From positions 503,501 to 567,500 of the forward strand of contig OX031065.1 of the NCBI GenBank assembly GCA_943736015.1: a DNA stretch of 64,000 nt, given 5' to 3'. Position 1 is the first letter of the stretch; every line of letters starts with the position of its first letter. This document shows, piece after piece, positions 29,925 through 42,007 of the stretch. The DNA is from Tridacna crocea (taxonomy: Eukaryota > Mollusca > Bivalvia > Cardiida > Cardiidae). Under the pieces are notes generated by a model that made no database searches, was not told where the DNA came from, and saw nothing but the letters and a program-made list of their open reading frames with translations. Made by a program: the position numbers and the translations under genes.

Positions 29925-30000
29925 CACTTGCTGCCGGGTCTCGAACTCGGGGGACCTTATAGTTACGAGGTCCACGCTGTACCTCACAACCATAGACACC
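29925..30000 (-). repeat. tRNA-like SINE head
   Basis: Minus-strand box A-like GTTGTGAGGTACAGCGTGG and box B-like CCGAGTTCGAGACCCGG. No full tRNA fold is supported. Confidence 0.45.
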
Positions 30001-30087
30001 ACATAACACGCAACTAGGGACCCATAAAAACCGTATTGTCTACCAAGCGCCAGAATCTTGAGGCACACTGGTCCTTTGGCATGCGTA

Positions 30088-30185
30088 CATTTCACAGATG
30101 GCAAAAAGTTTCGACCCAGGTCAGCCTGCGCGAAATGCACAGGCTGACCTGGGTCGAAACTTTTTGCAGATGCATAAAGCCACTT
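30088..30185. repeat. CAGGTCAGCCTGCGC palindrome element
   Basis: GCAAAAAGTTTCGACCCAGG and its inverse flank a centre of TCAGCCTGCGCGAAATGCAC, giving arms of about 37 bp. Confidence 0.6.
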
Positions 30186-30205
30186 TGTCATAGATCATGG
30201 ATCAT

Positions 30206-30491
30206 TTAACCCTTTACCATACAATCGATGGTTTTTACGACCCAGAGGAAGAAACCTTCTGAAAACATTGTGGGAAAAGGAGAAAATGCTGGTAACCAAC
30301 AAACACAACGAAATAAATGCAACTCAAAAAATGAAATTTGTTTCCAGCAGGGTTCAAAAATATTGTGGGAAAAGGAGAAAATGCTGGTTACCTGCTTTTT
30401 GTCCTTTTCCCACAAGGTTTTCAAAAGGCTTCTTTCTCAGCGTTGTAAACAATCTTTGACTTTTACCAATGATTGTTTCGGAAAGTGTTAA
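30206..30491. mobile_element. Composite TTAA MITE
   Basis: TTAACCCTTTACCATACAAT begins a minus-oriented copy broken at 30300; a plus-oriented core and right end follow, closing at TCGGAAAGTGTTAA. Confidence 0.6.
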
Positions 30492-30705
30492 AGAGTTTAG
30501 ATGCACATTAGATATCGACAAAAGCGTCTATTAAAGCGCTCAGGATGTGTTCAAGTAAATAAGGGAGGCAACTGTATCAGATATTCTGAAAAAGTTTTAC
30601 ACCCAGGTTACCTCCCTTATTTACAGTTAATTTTTAATCCGACAATAAACTAGCACCCCGTTACCGATCTTCGTGTCGGACAGAGACGAAAAATATAACG
30701 GATAC

Positions 30706-31120
30706 TCTTCACCCTAAGTGAAAAATTTAGACTTTTCCAAAATGTAAGCAATAGCAGACAACAAAATAAATTTGACTCAAAGATTAAAAATTGACTTATG
30801 ACGGATAGAACACATTGTGGGAAAAGGAGAAAATGCTGGTTACCAGCATTTTCTCTTTTTCCCAACATGTTTTCCGAGGGCTTCCTCATAAGGTCGTAAG
30901 AGCCAGTAATTATTTTGTAAAGGGTTAACTCTTTACCTTACGAGAAAAATGTAGAATTGTCCAAACCGTAAGCCTTAGCTAAGGACAATATAAATCTAAC
31001 TTAAATAACGGAACTTGTCCTGGAAAGGGTATAAAACATTGTGGAAAAAGGTTATGCACATTTTTCCTCTTCCTGCGGTGTTCTCAAAAGATTTTTTCCT
31101 CAGTCAGATTCGTTAAAACT
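30706..31120 (+). mobile_element. Two adjoining TTAA MITEs sharing the TTAA at 30925
   Basis: The first ends TTTTGTAAAGGGTTAA at 30928; the second begins in the same TTAA (TTAACTCTTTACCTTACGAG) and has a damaged core without its hairpin centre. Confidence 0.6.
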
Positions 31121-31454
31121 AAACGTACAAAATTCACAAAAACCACATGCACAAAGTGCCAAGGAAGTTTTACAAAGAGTTTGGCCCAAGAAAGAAAATC
31201 GAGTCAAGAAGTCCTCTTCATATTTCTGCTTAAAATTGTGTGTTTTTTTTTGTACTAAACTATTGTTACCCGTATTTTTTGTTACGTATAGATTTGTTAA
31301 AAATGATTTTTTTTTTCCTTTTTGCAACCCTAGGAAAGAAAGTTTCTGAAAACGTTTGATGATAAATGTCTTCGACAGCTTAGAAAACCGTGTGGGAAAA
31401 GAAGAAAAGTGCTTGTTACCGTCAGCTGGTGTCTCCTGTTTCCAGAAAGTTTTC

Positions 31455-31684
31455 TTAACTCTTTACAAAACAATCCCTGGTTTTCACGACCCAGAGAAGA
31501 AACCCTCTGAAAACATTGTGGTAAAAAAGGAGAAAATGCTGTTAACCAGCATTTTCTCCTTTTCCCACAATGTTTTCTACTCTTCTAAAGCCAAGTTTCA
31601 GTTTTTGAATCACGTTTATTTTGTCGCCTGCAAATACTTTCAATTTGGACAAGTCTAAAATCTTACCGTTTGGTAAAGAGTTAA
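31455..31684 (-). mobile_element. TTAA-flanked palindromic MITE
   Basis: TTAACTCTTTACAAAACAAT to CCGTTTGGTAAAGAGTTAA, core TGCTGTTAACCAGCA. Confidence 0.75.
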
Positions 31685-31704
31685 GATTATTTCCCCATTG
31701 TCGT

Positions 31705-31918
31705 TAACCCTTTCCGCGCCATATGCGACAAACTGAGACTTTTACGGACGGCATACATCAAGATCAGACTGCAGAGAACGTGCAGTCTGATCTTTTATCT
31801 ATACAGTCCCCTTATGTAGTCAAGCCTATGCAAACATAATCTTTGTAAGTTTCAATAGATTGTATTTAGAGCTGTCCAAAAAGATCGAGTTTTATTTATT
31901 TGACGCTGAAAGAGTTAA
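31705..31918. mobile_element. TTAA MITE family 2 (GATCAGACTGCAC palindrome)
   Basis: TTAACCCTTTCCGCGCCATA to GACGCTGAAAGAGTTAA, with AAGATCAGACTGCAGAGAAC and its inverted arm inside. Its right TTAA (31915-31918) is also the left TTAA of the next MITE. Confidence 0.65.
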
Positions 31919-32103
31919 CCCATTACCACAAATCCCTACTTTTGACGTCCCTGAGAAAGAAGCCTTTTGAAAACACTGTGGGAAAAGGAGAAAATGCTGG
32001 TAACCAGCATTTTCTCCTTTTCCCACAGTGTTTTCTATCCCTCCCTGAACAAATTTCAATTTTTCAGTCACCTCTAAAATATTGTTGTGTGGGTAAAGAG
32101 TCC
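31915..32103 (-). mobile_element. TTAA palindromic MITE, right end eroded
   Basis: TTAACCCATTACCACAAATC, core TGCTGGTAACCAGCA, right end GTGTGGGTAAAGAG without TTAA. Confidence 0.65.
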
Positions 32104-32165
32104 AACTCACGATTGAGTGGACAAATAAGGGCCATTCTTCGGTTATTTCCCTTGATTCCTCTCTA

Positions 32166-32406
32166 GTACTATATGGCAGCAGTACATAGTTGTCAGCGAA
32201 ACTCGTCAAAACTATAGAGCAAAGAAGGAAAGGTCATGACCCCCTGTTTCACATATAAACCAAATGCTTCTTTTCATTAATCTAACACAATTTATGGGTG
32301 TAATAACTACTCTTCTTATCAAAATTGCATCAAAAACCTACCTTACTCACTTATTTCTAATTTTGACTCTGGCCAATTCGAAGCAAACTGTTTACATGTG
32401 CCTTAA
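32166..32406. repeat. Duplicated block, copy 1
   Basis: 32206-32406 (AAACTATAGAGCAAAGAAGG onwards) matches 34329-34499 at high identity, and 32166-32205 matches the end of the exon-like segment at 33870. The duplication predates several substitutions. Confidence 0.6.
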
Positions 32407-32739
32407 GGCAATAAAGAAATGTTTCAAATATGCCAAAAAGCACTTTAAACAGTCTAAACAAGTAACTTGCCTTGTTACTGACTGATATAAACCAGCAGAA
32501 TGAGACTCAGTTACACAGAACTCATTTCAAATGGATTCTTAACCCTTATGCAAATAAGAACAGTTTACCCCATTTTCCTGCCAATTTGAGCTCAAAGACA
32601 AGACTTAGGAGAACAACTTGAATTTCACTTTCACAACCTCAGGCTAGATTCTATTGTCTTTCTGGACATAAATCTTACATCAGGTACTTGTTCAGTTGCA
32701 AAACCACTGGTTCTTCCCTGTCTTGGGTTCCATTTCTGT

Positions 32740-33112
32740 TAAGGTAAGACCTGTGTAATGCGCTTCCGGTGAACATAGGGCAAAAATTCTAATTGGTTGA
32801 TAAATAAAGATAAATAAGGATTTATGCCGAAATAATATTTTTGCATATTGCTAACGAATCAGAAACTCCGTTTATGTCTATCTTGAAATTATTTTTTGAT
32901 ACTTTTGTTAGTTTTCTGAAAAGGGAGGTTATTATTATCTCTTTTTGAATTGAGAATATAGTGGTTTTAGAGTTATAAATGATAATTCAAAGAAGTAAAA
33001 AATGAATCGGTGAAAGTAGTTCAATAATACTCATTTTCAATTATAGCTTATTTTGCAGGATGATGTTTTAGTGGAAATAGCTGTTTTCCAACGGTTACAC
33101 ACGTCTTACTTG
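32740..33112. mobile_element. ~370-bp inverted-repeat element, AAGGTAAGACCT family
   Basis: TAAGGTAAGACCTGTGTAAT at the left and ACACGTCTTACTTG at the right. Interior is the inverse of 25419-25787. Confidence 0.65.
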
Positions 33113-33404
33113 AAAACTGTCACTTCTCTTAACATACCATGCAAAATTGCCTGTTTGTTACATAAAATAACCCTTATAATTAGAATATTAGAAACTGCTT
33201 TAACAAGTTTAAGACATCAGCAACTTGTAAAACATATAAGAAACAAATAGAACACAGACACTGAACCTTTTTATATGACAAGTGATCAACATTGAGGCAT
33301 AATTTGTTTGGACACAAATGTACATATATTTGTCACTACAAAGCTGAATCAGACTTTTCTTGACAAAGTATGTAAGTCGATAAACCGGCAGTTTCAACCT
33401 TTTA

Positions 33405-33562
33405 CCGTCAATCGAGACTAGGTATATGCCAAAGGTATATATGTCGATCAGCCCGGTCCTAACCACACATTCGTCATGGCGTAGAGACTTGTCGGATAGA
33501 ACATTTCGGAACATGACGACTCTTTTCGGACGCAATAGAGAACTGAAGAATGCACTGACCAT
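33405..33562 (-). other. Possible unrecognised minus-strand exon
   Basis: An open stretch reads LLRPKRVVMFRNVLSDKSLR, then HDECVVRTGLIDIYTFGIYL and meets a weak GT donor after ATTGACG. The composition is protein-like, but no family or clear acceptor is recognised. Confidence 0.2.
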
Positions 33563-33869
33563 GCAGGTATGTACACCTGTTCCTCCAATATCAGCAATGG
33601 TCTAAATTTACCAGAACTGCCTAAATCATACTAGTTTCAAGCAAAACATCTCTGGAAAAACAAAAAAGCAAAATCAGGCAACATGACTTCAAGAGCCAAT
33701 TTCGCCTTTATTCCGCATTTCGAGTTACCTCCCTTCTTTCAATCAATATCGACCAAAATTCACAATCTTAGGATCAACTTCAATACTGTTTTCAGACTGA
33801 AAATTGATGGAATTATTCGACTATATGCAATTTGCAGTTAAAATACAAACTTCATAAACTGCCACTTAC

Positions 33870-33963
33870 CTTAAGGTAGCAGTACAGGGTTGTCAGCTAA
33901 ACTTGTCTCGGTCCGCCATACGCCGAACTGAACTTCCTCAAACAAACGTCTATTATAGTCAGC
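33870..33963 (-). other. Possible exon of an unknown or decayed gene
   Basis: A 94-bp segment with acceptor ATTTCAG and a strong donor G|GTAAGTGG. The open frame reads RRLFEEVQFGVWRTETSLAD and ends in TAA four bases before the donor. Its 3' half is repeated at 32166-32205 without that stop (SFADNYVLLPYSTRE). It could be an exon of a decayed duplicated gene. No family is recognised. Confidence 0.3.
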
Positions 33964-34328
33964 CTGAAATTATAAGGAGCACTTAAATGCAACAACACAA
34001 TCCTAATTCATAAGATTTTATCGACAAATCATGTTCAACTTGTGAAATAGTGATATTAATGATCAATATAAGCAAGTGACATGGTCGGAAAAATCTAAAA
34101 AAATATGCCATTTTAGCTTATTTTCCAAAATTTACAAAATGCAAACCCAGGAAGCTAGCCTGAAAATTCCAAGCAAAATTGAAACTCGACACATAACATA
34201 ATCTGGGAATAAAATCCAAAATAGCACATTACCATGCCAATTTTTCGCAATCTTCTTTGCCCTGACCCTACTCTTGTTTTCGCCGCTAAAAACAGACGCT
34301 AGCCGCATGACCCCTCACTTTCGCATAT

Positions 34329-34499
34329 GGGATCAAAACTATAGAGCAAAGAAGGAAATGTTTCTTTTCCTTAATCCAACACAATTTATGGGTGTTATAA
34401 CTACCCTTCTTATCAAAATTGCATTAAAAACCTACCTTACTCACTTATTTCTAATTTTGACCCTGGCCAATTCGAAGCAAACTGTTTACATGTGCCTTG
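34329..34499. repeat. Duplicated block, copy 2
   Basis: Matches 32206-32406, including ACACAATTTATGGGTGTxAT and GCCAATTCGAAGCAAACTGT, 2.1 kb away in the same orientation. Confidence 0.65.
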
Positions 34500-34879
34500 G
34501 TCCTGATAAGGCGTTTACTTGGTTTTTATCCTTGATTTTCTTGCACTGAACCGCTGTGTTCTTGGGATAATATTTCAAATGAATCTAGCGAGATTGTTTT
34601 AAACCCAATATAGACTTTGTTCCTGATGATCGCAACATCCCCAAGGTAACCAGGGATTAAAACAAAGGAATTCAGGTAAAGGGACTAATCTGTTATCCGG
34701 TTACCCTTGGTCTCTATCTGGCAAGGGAAACCATTTAACTTGCAAGAATGGTCCTCAATGTATGTCTAATAAATAAGTTAAAAGGAAATTCATGATACAG
34801 TGGTGCGTAGAAATAAGCCAAAAATAGTGTGATTACAAATGTCTATCTTGATAAATGTCAAGATATATGTCAATGTATC

Positions 34880-34945
34880 CGACATCGTGGATCAAAGATC
34901 AGACTGCACGTTCTATGCAGTCTGATCTTGATCTGCAATGTACGC
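34880..34945. repeat. GATCAGACTGCAC palindrome element fragment
   Basis: ATCAAAGATCAGACTGCACG followed by its inverted arm to TTGATCTGCAATG. Confidence 0.5.
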
Positions 34946-35458
34946 AAGGCACATTGGAACACCAGCCCAAGGGGTAATTGATCATGAAAATACAGCAAGA
35001 CATCAGAAATACATGGTTTACCATGTCTAGTTTATATACTATTACTATACACGAAGATTTAAGCCATATTACGGCAAAAAGGGGATTTATGCCTTTCAAT
35101 GATGTATTTTACCAAGTAAATCCTTCATACTATACAGGTCAATAAAATCTGCTTTATCTAAAAACTGACTGAGTCATTAGGGAGAACAGTCCTGGGACAG
35201 GCAGAAATTGAACAACAGTAAAAGTTTCGGCACCAGTGTCGATATATATGTACTTTTTGCTTATTATTTGAGCCCCGTTTCCTAATGGCATGGTCCATGT
35301 AGATGGGGCGGATATTCTAAATAAGCATTAATTAATATTATTGCATGTAAGATGTCTTGCCAATTTCATGCAATGATGACGAAGTTGTAAACTGAGGTAT
35401 TACCACATAATTGGGTTATTCTCTCAAGTTGTAAAATAGGCATTGGTTAGATTACTTA

Positions 35459-35672
35459 GAAAGAAAGAAAGAAATGAAAAGAAAGAAAGACAGACAGAAA
35501 GAAAGAAAGGAAGGGGAAAGGGAGAACGGATAGAAGGAAGGAAAGAAGGAAGGAAAGATGGAAGGAAGGAACGATTGAAAGAAAGAACAAACAAAGGAAG
35601 GAAGGAAGGAAAGAAAGGAGTGAGGAAGGAAGGAAGGTAGAGAGGAAGGAACAAACGAAGGAACAGGAAGAA
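35459..35672. repeat. GAAA/GGAA microsatellite tract
   Basis: Purine-only tract of AAGA, GAAA and GGAA units with occasional C or T. The frames through it are low-complexity artefacts. Confidence 0.85.
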
Positions 35673-35949
35673 AATAAGGCAACATGTATAAAGTACAATC
35701 AAACACAGCTATCTGTACCAATTGGAGCACATTTCATTACAATACTGTCTCATACAAATATATTAATCCCAAGGCTGCTTAGCGCGATTCACTGAACTGT
35801 TACGTTAAGTGTAGCAATTTGATCTTTGACCTACACTGTCCGATAAGCAGATAATTGTCCCCGAGAAAATTCATTTGAAATATCATCAAATGGGGTTTAT
35901 ACAACTGGCTCGAAAGCTTCAATTATTTTAGTTAGTAGGATAGCGATTA

Positions 35950-36049
35950 AGGTAGTGGACCCGTAATAGAAAACAGCTATTTCCACTGTATAATAATTAA
36001 AATCCTACGAATTTTGTTCAGATTAAAAAATGACTATTATTTTTAATAA
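35950..36049. mobile_element. Left part of a 370-bp element, split by a nested cluster
   Basis: TAAGGTAGTGGACCC then AAAACAGCTATTTCCACTGT matches the 25419 family. It breaks at 36049; the remainder resumes at about 39675 (CCTTCTAAGAACTAATCG to about 39930). Confidence 0.6.
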
Positions 36050-39000
36050 TTAACCCTATATTATTGCATAAAACGTGCCTTTTCGGGCCGTTATAAGCAT
36101 GTATTAACGGGTAAAAACCGGGCGGTTAACGGGAGAAAACGTGTATTAATCAGTAAATTCACGCGCCGTTAACGCCCGGGTTTGTACTATCAATATCCTC
36201 GATTCGGGCCTACCTTGTAAACAACGCTTGTCCTTGTCAGATTTCCAATATCCTCGATTAGATACCAGTCTAAAATTTTGTTGTTTGGTTAAAGGGTTGA
36301 TCATAAAAAAAAAAAAAAAACCGTGAAAACCGTTCCAAATAATCCAGACCTTTGATGACCTTGAAAAAAAGAAGATTTTTGAAAACATTACGGAAAAGAA
36401 GAAAATGCTGCTTGACAGTGTTTTCTCATGATGTTTTCTCGAAGTCTTGTTTTATGTACAAATATTAGTTTATATAGGGTTAATTCACGTTTTTGAGGTC
36501 GTTAACATTCGCAGAGGCCCGAAAAATGCTTTAACGCCAGAGTGCGAAGCACGAAGGTGTTTAAGTATTTTGAGGGCCTCTGCGAATGTTAACGACCGAA
36601 AAAAACATGAATTAACGCTATTATTGCAGAAAGTAAAGGTATTCTAACAATAATTTGCACAGATAGCAAAAATATTTCCATAGAAATGCAAATAAGCGAA
36701 TTTCAAATGTACTGTACGCAAATGGGTCAAAACCGGAAGTAGGCGAAGAAGTTTTTGTTACGATTAGGAAAGGGCCGTTAGTCCTGTATGCCAGTTTTGA
36801 TTCTCTCGCTGTAAATACACTTTTATTGATTTTTAATACACACTGGACTTATGTGAAATAGACTTGCACACATTTGGACGATTACAACTAGGATGAATGC
36901 GTGGATATAAATTTCTGTAACTGAAGGCGACAGAGGGTTCGATATGCATCAAGCGAGGCGGACTGATCACGTTAAAAAGTGGGTGGGATGTAGCTGGTTT
37001 AGAGTACATTTCACGGGTGAATTTTTGTTCAGATCTCGATTAGACTGAGATTCTGTGCAAAGGTTTGTTTGTGGTGTACTAATATCATCAAAGACATGCC
37101 ATGGAAAGGATCGAATATGGTACGAATTCCTACAGTTTGATGGTCGGAGTCTAGGGAAAATCTGACAAGGACAAACGTTGTTTACAAGGTAGGCCCGAAT
37201 CGAGGATATTGATAGTACAAACCCGGGCGGTAACGGCGCGTGAATTTACTGATTAATACACGTTTTCTCCCGTTAACCGCCCGATTTTTATAGGGTTAAT
37301 TCACGTTTTTGAGGTCGTTAACATTCGCAGAGGCCCGAAAAATGCTTTAACGCCCGAGTGCGAAGCACGAGGGTGTTTAAGTATTTTGAGGGCCTCTGCG
37401 AATGTTAACGACCGAAAAAAACGTGAATTAACGCTATTATTGCATAAAGTATAGGTATTCTAACAATAATTTGCACAGATAGCAAAAATATTTCCATAGA
37501 AATGCAAATAAGCGAATTTCAAATGTACTGTACGCAAATGGGTCAAAACCGGAAGTCGGCGAAGAAGTTTTTGTTACGATTAGGAAAGGGCCGCTAGTCT
37601 TGTATGCCAGTTTTGTTTCTCTCGCTGTTAATACACTTTTATTGATTTTTAATACACACTGGACTTATGTGAAATAAACTTGCACACATTTGGACGATTA
37701 CAACTAGGATGAATGCGTGGATATAAATTTCTGTAACTGAAGGCGACAGAGGGTTCGATATACATCAAGCGAGGCGGACCGATCACGTTAAAAAGTGGGT
37801 GGGATGTAGCTGGTTTAGAGTACATTTCACGGGTGAATTTTTGTTCAGATCTCGATTAAATCGAGATTCTGTGCAAAGGTTTGTTTGTGGTGTACTAATA
37901 TCATCAAAGACATGCCATGGAAAGGATCGAATATGGTACAAATTCCTACAGTTTGATGGTCGGAGTCTAGGAAAATCTGACAAGGACAAACGTTGTTTAC
38001 AAGGTAGGCCCGAATCGAGGATATTGATAGTACAAACCCGGGCGTTAACGGCGCGTGAATTTACTGATTAATACACGTTTTCTCCCGTTAACCGCCCGAT
38101 TTTTACCCGTTAATACACGCTTATAACGGCCCGAAAAGGCACGTTTTATGCAATAATACCCGTTAATACACGCTTATAACGGCCCGAAAAGGCACGTTTT
38201 ATGCAATAATATATATTCTAACATGACACGCGACTTTCGCTCTATAAACACAGTGCAAGGAGAACGTGGTAAAATCTGCAACAATCCATGCAGTGTGACG
38301 TCATCCTATATTGAGTGACGTCATTCAATGAGTGAGTTATTCAATGGAACATAATCTTCATCCGCGTTTTTACTCTTAGTTTGAACTTGTATTCCTTTCA
38401 TTAAGAATTTGCCATGTTAGAATCGAAATAATCTTCTTTCTATCGTGGTATATCGTTCAATAAACCACGTTGTGAGTTATGAGGCGCAATGAATAACCCA
38501 CTCGGGCTATCGCCCTCGTGGATTATTTATTGTGCCTCATAACTCACAACTGTGGTTTATTGAATGATATACCACGATAGAAAGAAGATTATTTCTTAAA
38601 TATATAATGCTATCTGCAAATTATTGTCAGAATACCTTTACTTTATGCAATAATAGCGTTAATTCACGTTTTTTTCGGTCGTTAACATTCGCAGAGGCCC
38701 TCAAAATACTTAAACACCCTCGTGCTTCGCACTCGGGCGTTAAAGCATTTTTCGGGCCTCTGCGAATGTTAACGACCTCAAAAACGTGAATTAACCCTAT
38801 ATTATTGCATAAAACGTGCCTTTTCGGGCCGTTATAAGCATGTATTAACGGGTAAAAACCGGGCGGTTAACGGGAGAAAACGTGTATTAATCAGTAAATT
38901 CACGCGCCGTTAACGCCCGGGTTTGTACTATCAATATCCTCGATTCGGGCCTACCTTGTAAACAACGTTTGTCCTTGTCAGATTTTCCTTAGACTCCGAC

Positions 39001-39674
39001 CATCAAACTGTAGGAGTTCGTACCATATTCGATCCTTTTCATGGCATGTCTTTGATGATATTAGTACACCACAAACAAACCTTTGCACAGAATCTCAGTT
39101 AAATCGAGATCTGAACAAAAATTCACCCGTGAAATGTACTCTAAACCAGCTACATCCCACCCACTTTTTAACGTGATCGGTCCGCCTCCCTTGATGTGTA
39201 TCGAACCCTCTAACGCCTTCAGTTACAGAAATTTATATCAACGCATTCATCCTTGTTGTAATCGTCCAAATATATGCAAGTTTATTCCACATAAGTCCAG
39301 CGTGTATTAAAAATCAATGAAAGTGTATTTACATCGAGAGAATCAAGACTGGCATACAGACTAACGGCCCTTTCCTAATCGTAACAAAAACTTCTTCGCC
39401 GACTTCCGGTTTTGACCCATTTGCGTACAGTACATTTGAAATTCGCTTATTTGCATTTCTATGGAAATATTTTTGCTATCTTCAAATTATTGTCAGAATA
39501 CCTTTACTTTATGCAATAATAGCGTTAATTCACGTTTTTTTCGGTCGTTAACATTCGCAGAGGCCCTCAAAATACTTAAACACCCTCGTGCTTCGCACTC
39601 GGGCGTTAAAGCATTTTTCGGGCCTCTGCGAATGTTAACGACCTCAAAAACGTGAATTAACCCTATATTATTGC
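36050..39674. mobile_element. Cluster of direct and inverted copies of a ~0.9-kb element
   Basis: Contains a fragment (36050-36245), a direct pair (36474-37289 and 37290-38214) and an inverted copy (38791-39674). Copies share AAACGTGCCTTTTCGGGCCG, CGGGCGTTAACGGCGCGTGA and a ~740-bp non-coding interior (e.g. TGGGTCAAAACCGGAAGT). Each copy begins with a ~142-bp hairpin: GGTCGTTAACATTCGCAGAG through GAGTGCGAAGCACGAGG and back. Four such hairpins are seen at 36479, 37292, 38655 and 39521. A degraded TTAA MITE (36262-36470) interrupts the left side. No long coding frame is present. Confidence 0.65.
38429..38598. repeat. Foldback MITE with long arms
   Basis: AATAATCTTCTTTCTATCGT and ACGATAGAAAGAAGATTATT are the ends of ~75-bp arms (also CGTTGTGAGTTATGAGG and its inverse). 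The tip is CACTCGGGCTATCGCCCTCG. Confidence 0.7.
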
Positions 39675-40157
39675 ACTAATTTAACCGAGCCACTTTTTCC
39701 CTTTTTTTTTCCTTCTAAGAACTAATCGTTTATAAATCTAAAAATAGTATATTCTCATTGCAAAGGGAGATGATAATTACCTCCCTCTTCTGGAAACTAA
39801 CAAAATATCAGCAAATAATTTCAAGATAGACAACAAAGGAATTTCTGGTCGTTTAAAATGTGCAAAAGGATTATATCTGTATAAATCCATAATTATCAAC
39901 TACAAAGAAATTCTATTTCATGTTCCACTAGAAGACAGAAGACATATAGCCGTGATTTGACTGAAAAGTTGAAAGCGTCATAAAACACCAAAAAAAAAAT
40001 ATTACTTATCCGCCACTGATCATTTTTCCAACAACGTATATTAATGGTGCAGCCAGGGGCTTGAAAAGCATTTTTGCGAAGTTTTGGTAAATATATGTAT
40101 ATGAGAATTCATAGAAAGCAGAGGCAGATGTAATGCTCACCGCGATATTGGGAAAAA

Positions 40158-40716
40158 AGTTTAAAGGTGGCCCTTCAGATTTTGTTACGAAAATTTCACC
40201 AAATTACAAAAAAAAAATCATTCTTATACTCCCAAAACCTTTTAATTTTCATTCATAAAACCCCAGTGGTCAAAAACCATCTGACAACAAGAGAAATTTG
40301 AGATTCACTACAGCCCAGTTCGACACCGACGGGAAATACGGTCTATTTTTACATGAGCAACTCATTCAATTATACATACCGAAAATATACAGACGAACCT
40401 TCAAACATAGCGTCCGAAGAAGACATTATGGAAAATGATTACATGTTTGTAATGTTATGTAATTTAAGCGTCATTAGTCATGTGCCAGCCACATAACATT
40501 CCCACAATACTTTTTTGATTTTTGGCGGGAAATCTAAAAAAAGTTTAAGAGGCTACGTAGCCTTTTAATGGAATACCATCAAAAAAATTTTTTTTCGTAA
40601 TTTTATGATTCTCAATTTATGATAATTTGTGTTGTTTTTCATATAGCTTTCAGTGATACGTACATTTTTCAATGTCCCTTAACGAAAAAAAAAAAAACCT
40701 AAATACCCACCTTTAA
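40158..40716 (+). mobile_element. ~550-bp inverted-repeat element, TAAAGGTGG family
   Basis: GTTTAAAGGTGGCCCTTCAG to AATACCCACCTTTAAAAG. Interior matches 24699-25242 (CAAACATAGCGTCCGAAGAA shared). Confidence 0.7.
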
Positions 40717-40732
40717 AAGACTGGCAACCATT

Positions 40733-40963
40733 TTTAATCTTTTACCAAACGAAGAAAATATAGACTTGACCAAACTGCAAGCATCTCAGAAGATAACAAA
40801 AAAAAGGTTAGTCATACGATGATTTCTCTCACTGACAGGATATGAAAGATTGTGAGAGAAGGACAAAATGCTGGTTATCATTATTTTCTTCTTGTATTAC
40901 GGTGTTCTTAACTTCATCATATTTCGTTGTCGTTAAAATTCTGAAATTTGTTGAAAAGAGTTG
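40733..40963 (+). mobile_element. Degraded TTAA MITE
   Basis: TTAATCTTTTACCAAACGAA at the left, damaged core AAATGCTGGTTATCATTATT, right end TGTTGAAAAGAGTTGAA. Confidence 0.55.
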
Positions 40964-41165
40964 AACTTTAAGCGCGACTCACTGACCTTTTGCGGACAAA
41001 GTAGATTAAGATCAGTCTGTACAGAACGTGCAGTCTGATCTTGTATCTATACTCTCCACTAAAGAGATAGTTTTCTCCAAAATAGATCTGAAATATCATT
41101 AATGTGGTTTTTACTATTGCTTTGAAAGTTTCATTAATTTCATTTAGGGTTGAACAAGCAAACAA
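40964..41165. mobile_element. TTAA MITE family 2 copy
   Basis: GCGACTCACTGACCTTTTGC, then AAGATCAGTCTGTACAGAAC and its inverted arm, and a right half similar to 35860-35960. The TTAA ends are eroded. Confidence 0.5.
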
Positions 41166-41169
41166 AGTA

Positions 41170-42005
41170 ATGTTGTCTAAGCATGTCATTTTCTTCCTGT
41201 CTAATATTGGGGAGATTATAGTAATACGAGCTATAAAGTAGCAATGGAGAAAATAGCTTTTATCAATACGTTTGAGGAAAAATCAGGCCTATTTTAGCTC
41301 CGGATATCTCTGAACTGCTGATCATAGCTGACTTGAATCGCACCAGGTCGCGTTTTATTGAGTAAACGTTTATTTTAGTTTGAAATATAAAGTAACGGTT
41401 GTCGCGTAGAAAAGTAGTCCGGTTCTATACCCAGTATGCCCAAATTAGATAGATGAGTATTTGTAGAATGCCATCTAGCGGGATATAATAAATAAAACAA
41501 ACACATAAATTGCGAGTATCAGTCACGCCAGTACTTTGAAAGTATCGAATTTCGCGCTGGCTCGGACCGTTATACAACTGTAGTGATATCTAGGTCAACC
41601 TTTGACCCTTTGCTTCTTGTCCATTAGCTGAATATATTGTTTTTTGTCTTATCAAGCTGCACATGATAATTGCTAAAAGATTTTAGGACAAAATAGCCTG
41701 TTTTTTTTTTCTTCAGTAAAATTCCATGGAAAGTTGAATTGCCTTATCTTTCTGTGTCCACTACTCTTACGGATTTTACACAAACAAAGCCAGAGCATCA
41801 TTTTACTCTGTCGCTTCTAGTGACGGCAAAGAAAGCTTCTTCGGACTGCATAGGTCCAGATCGGACTGCACAGAACTTACACAATGATCTCTGAACTACA
41901 CCAACTATCTCGTCCTTGTCATAAGAAGAAACTGTGTCTGTTTGATGTTGAAATTGCACTTTTACGCTTTGGAAAAAAATCGCCGCGTATTTACTTGATG
42001 GCGGG
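41170..42005. other. No recognised gene
   Basis: Contains a fragment of the second palindrome family (41845-41890, CAGATCGGACTGCACAGAAC). The rest shows no exon or repeat boundary I can support. Confidence 0.4.
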
Positions 42006-42007
42006 AA

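Noticed and set aside
35424..35730. Several 65-92 residue frames near 35.5 kb
   Set aside because: All are translations of a GAAA/GGAA purine tract in different frames.
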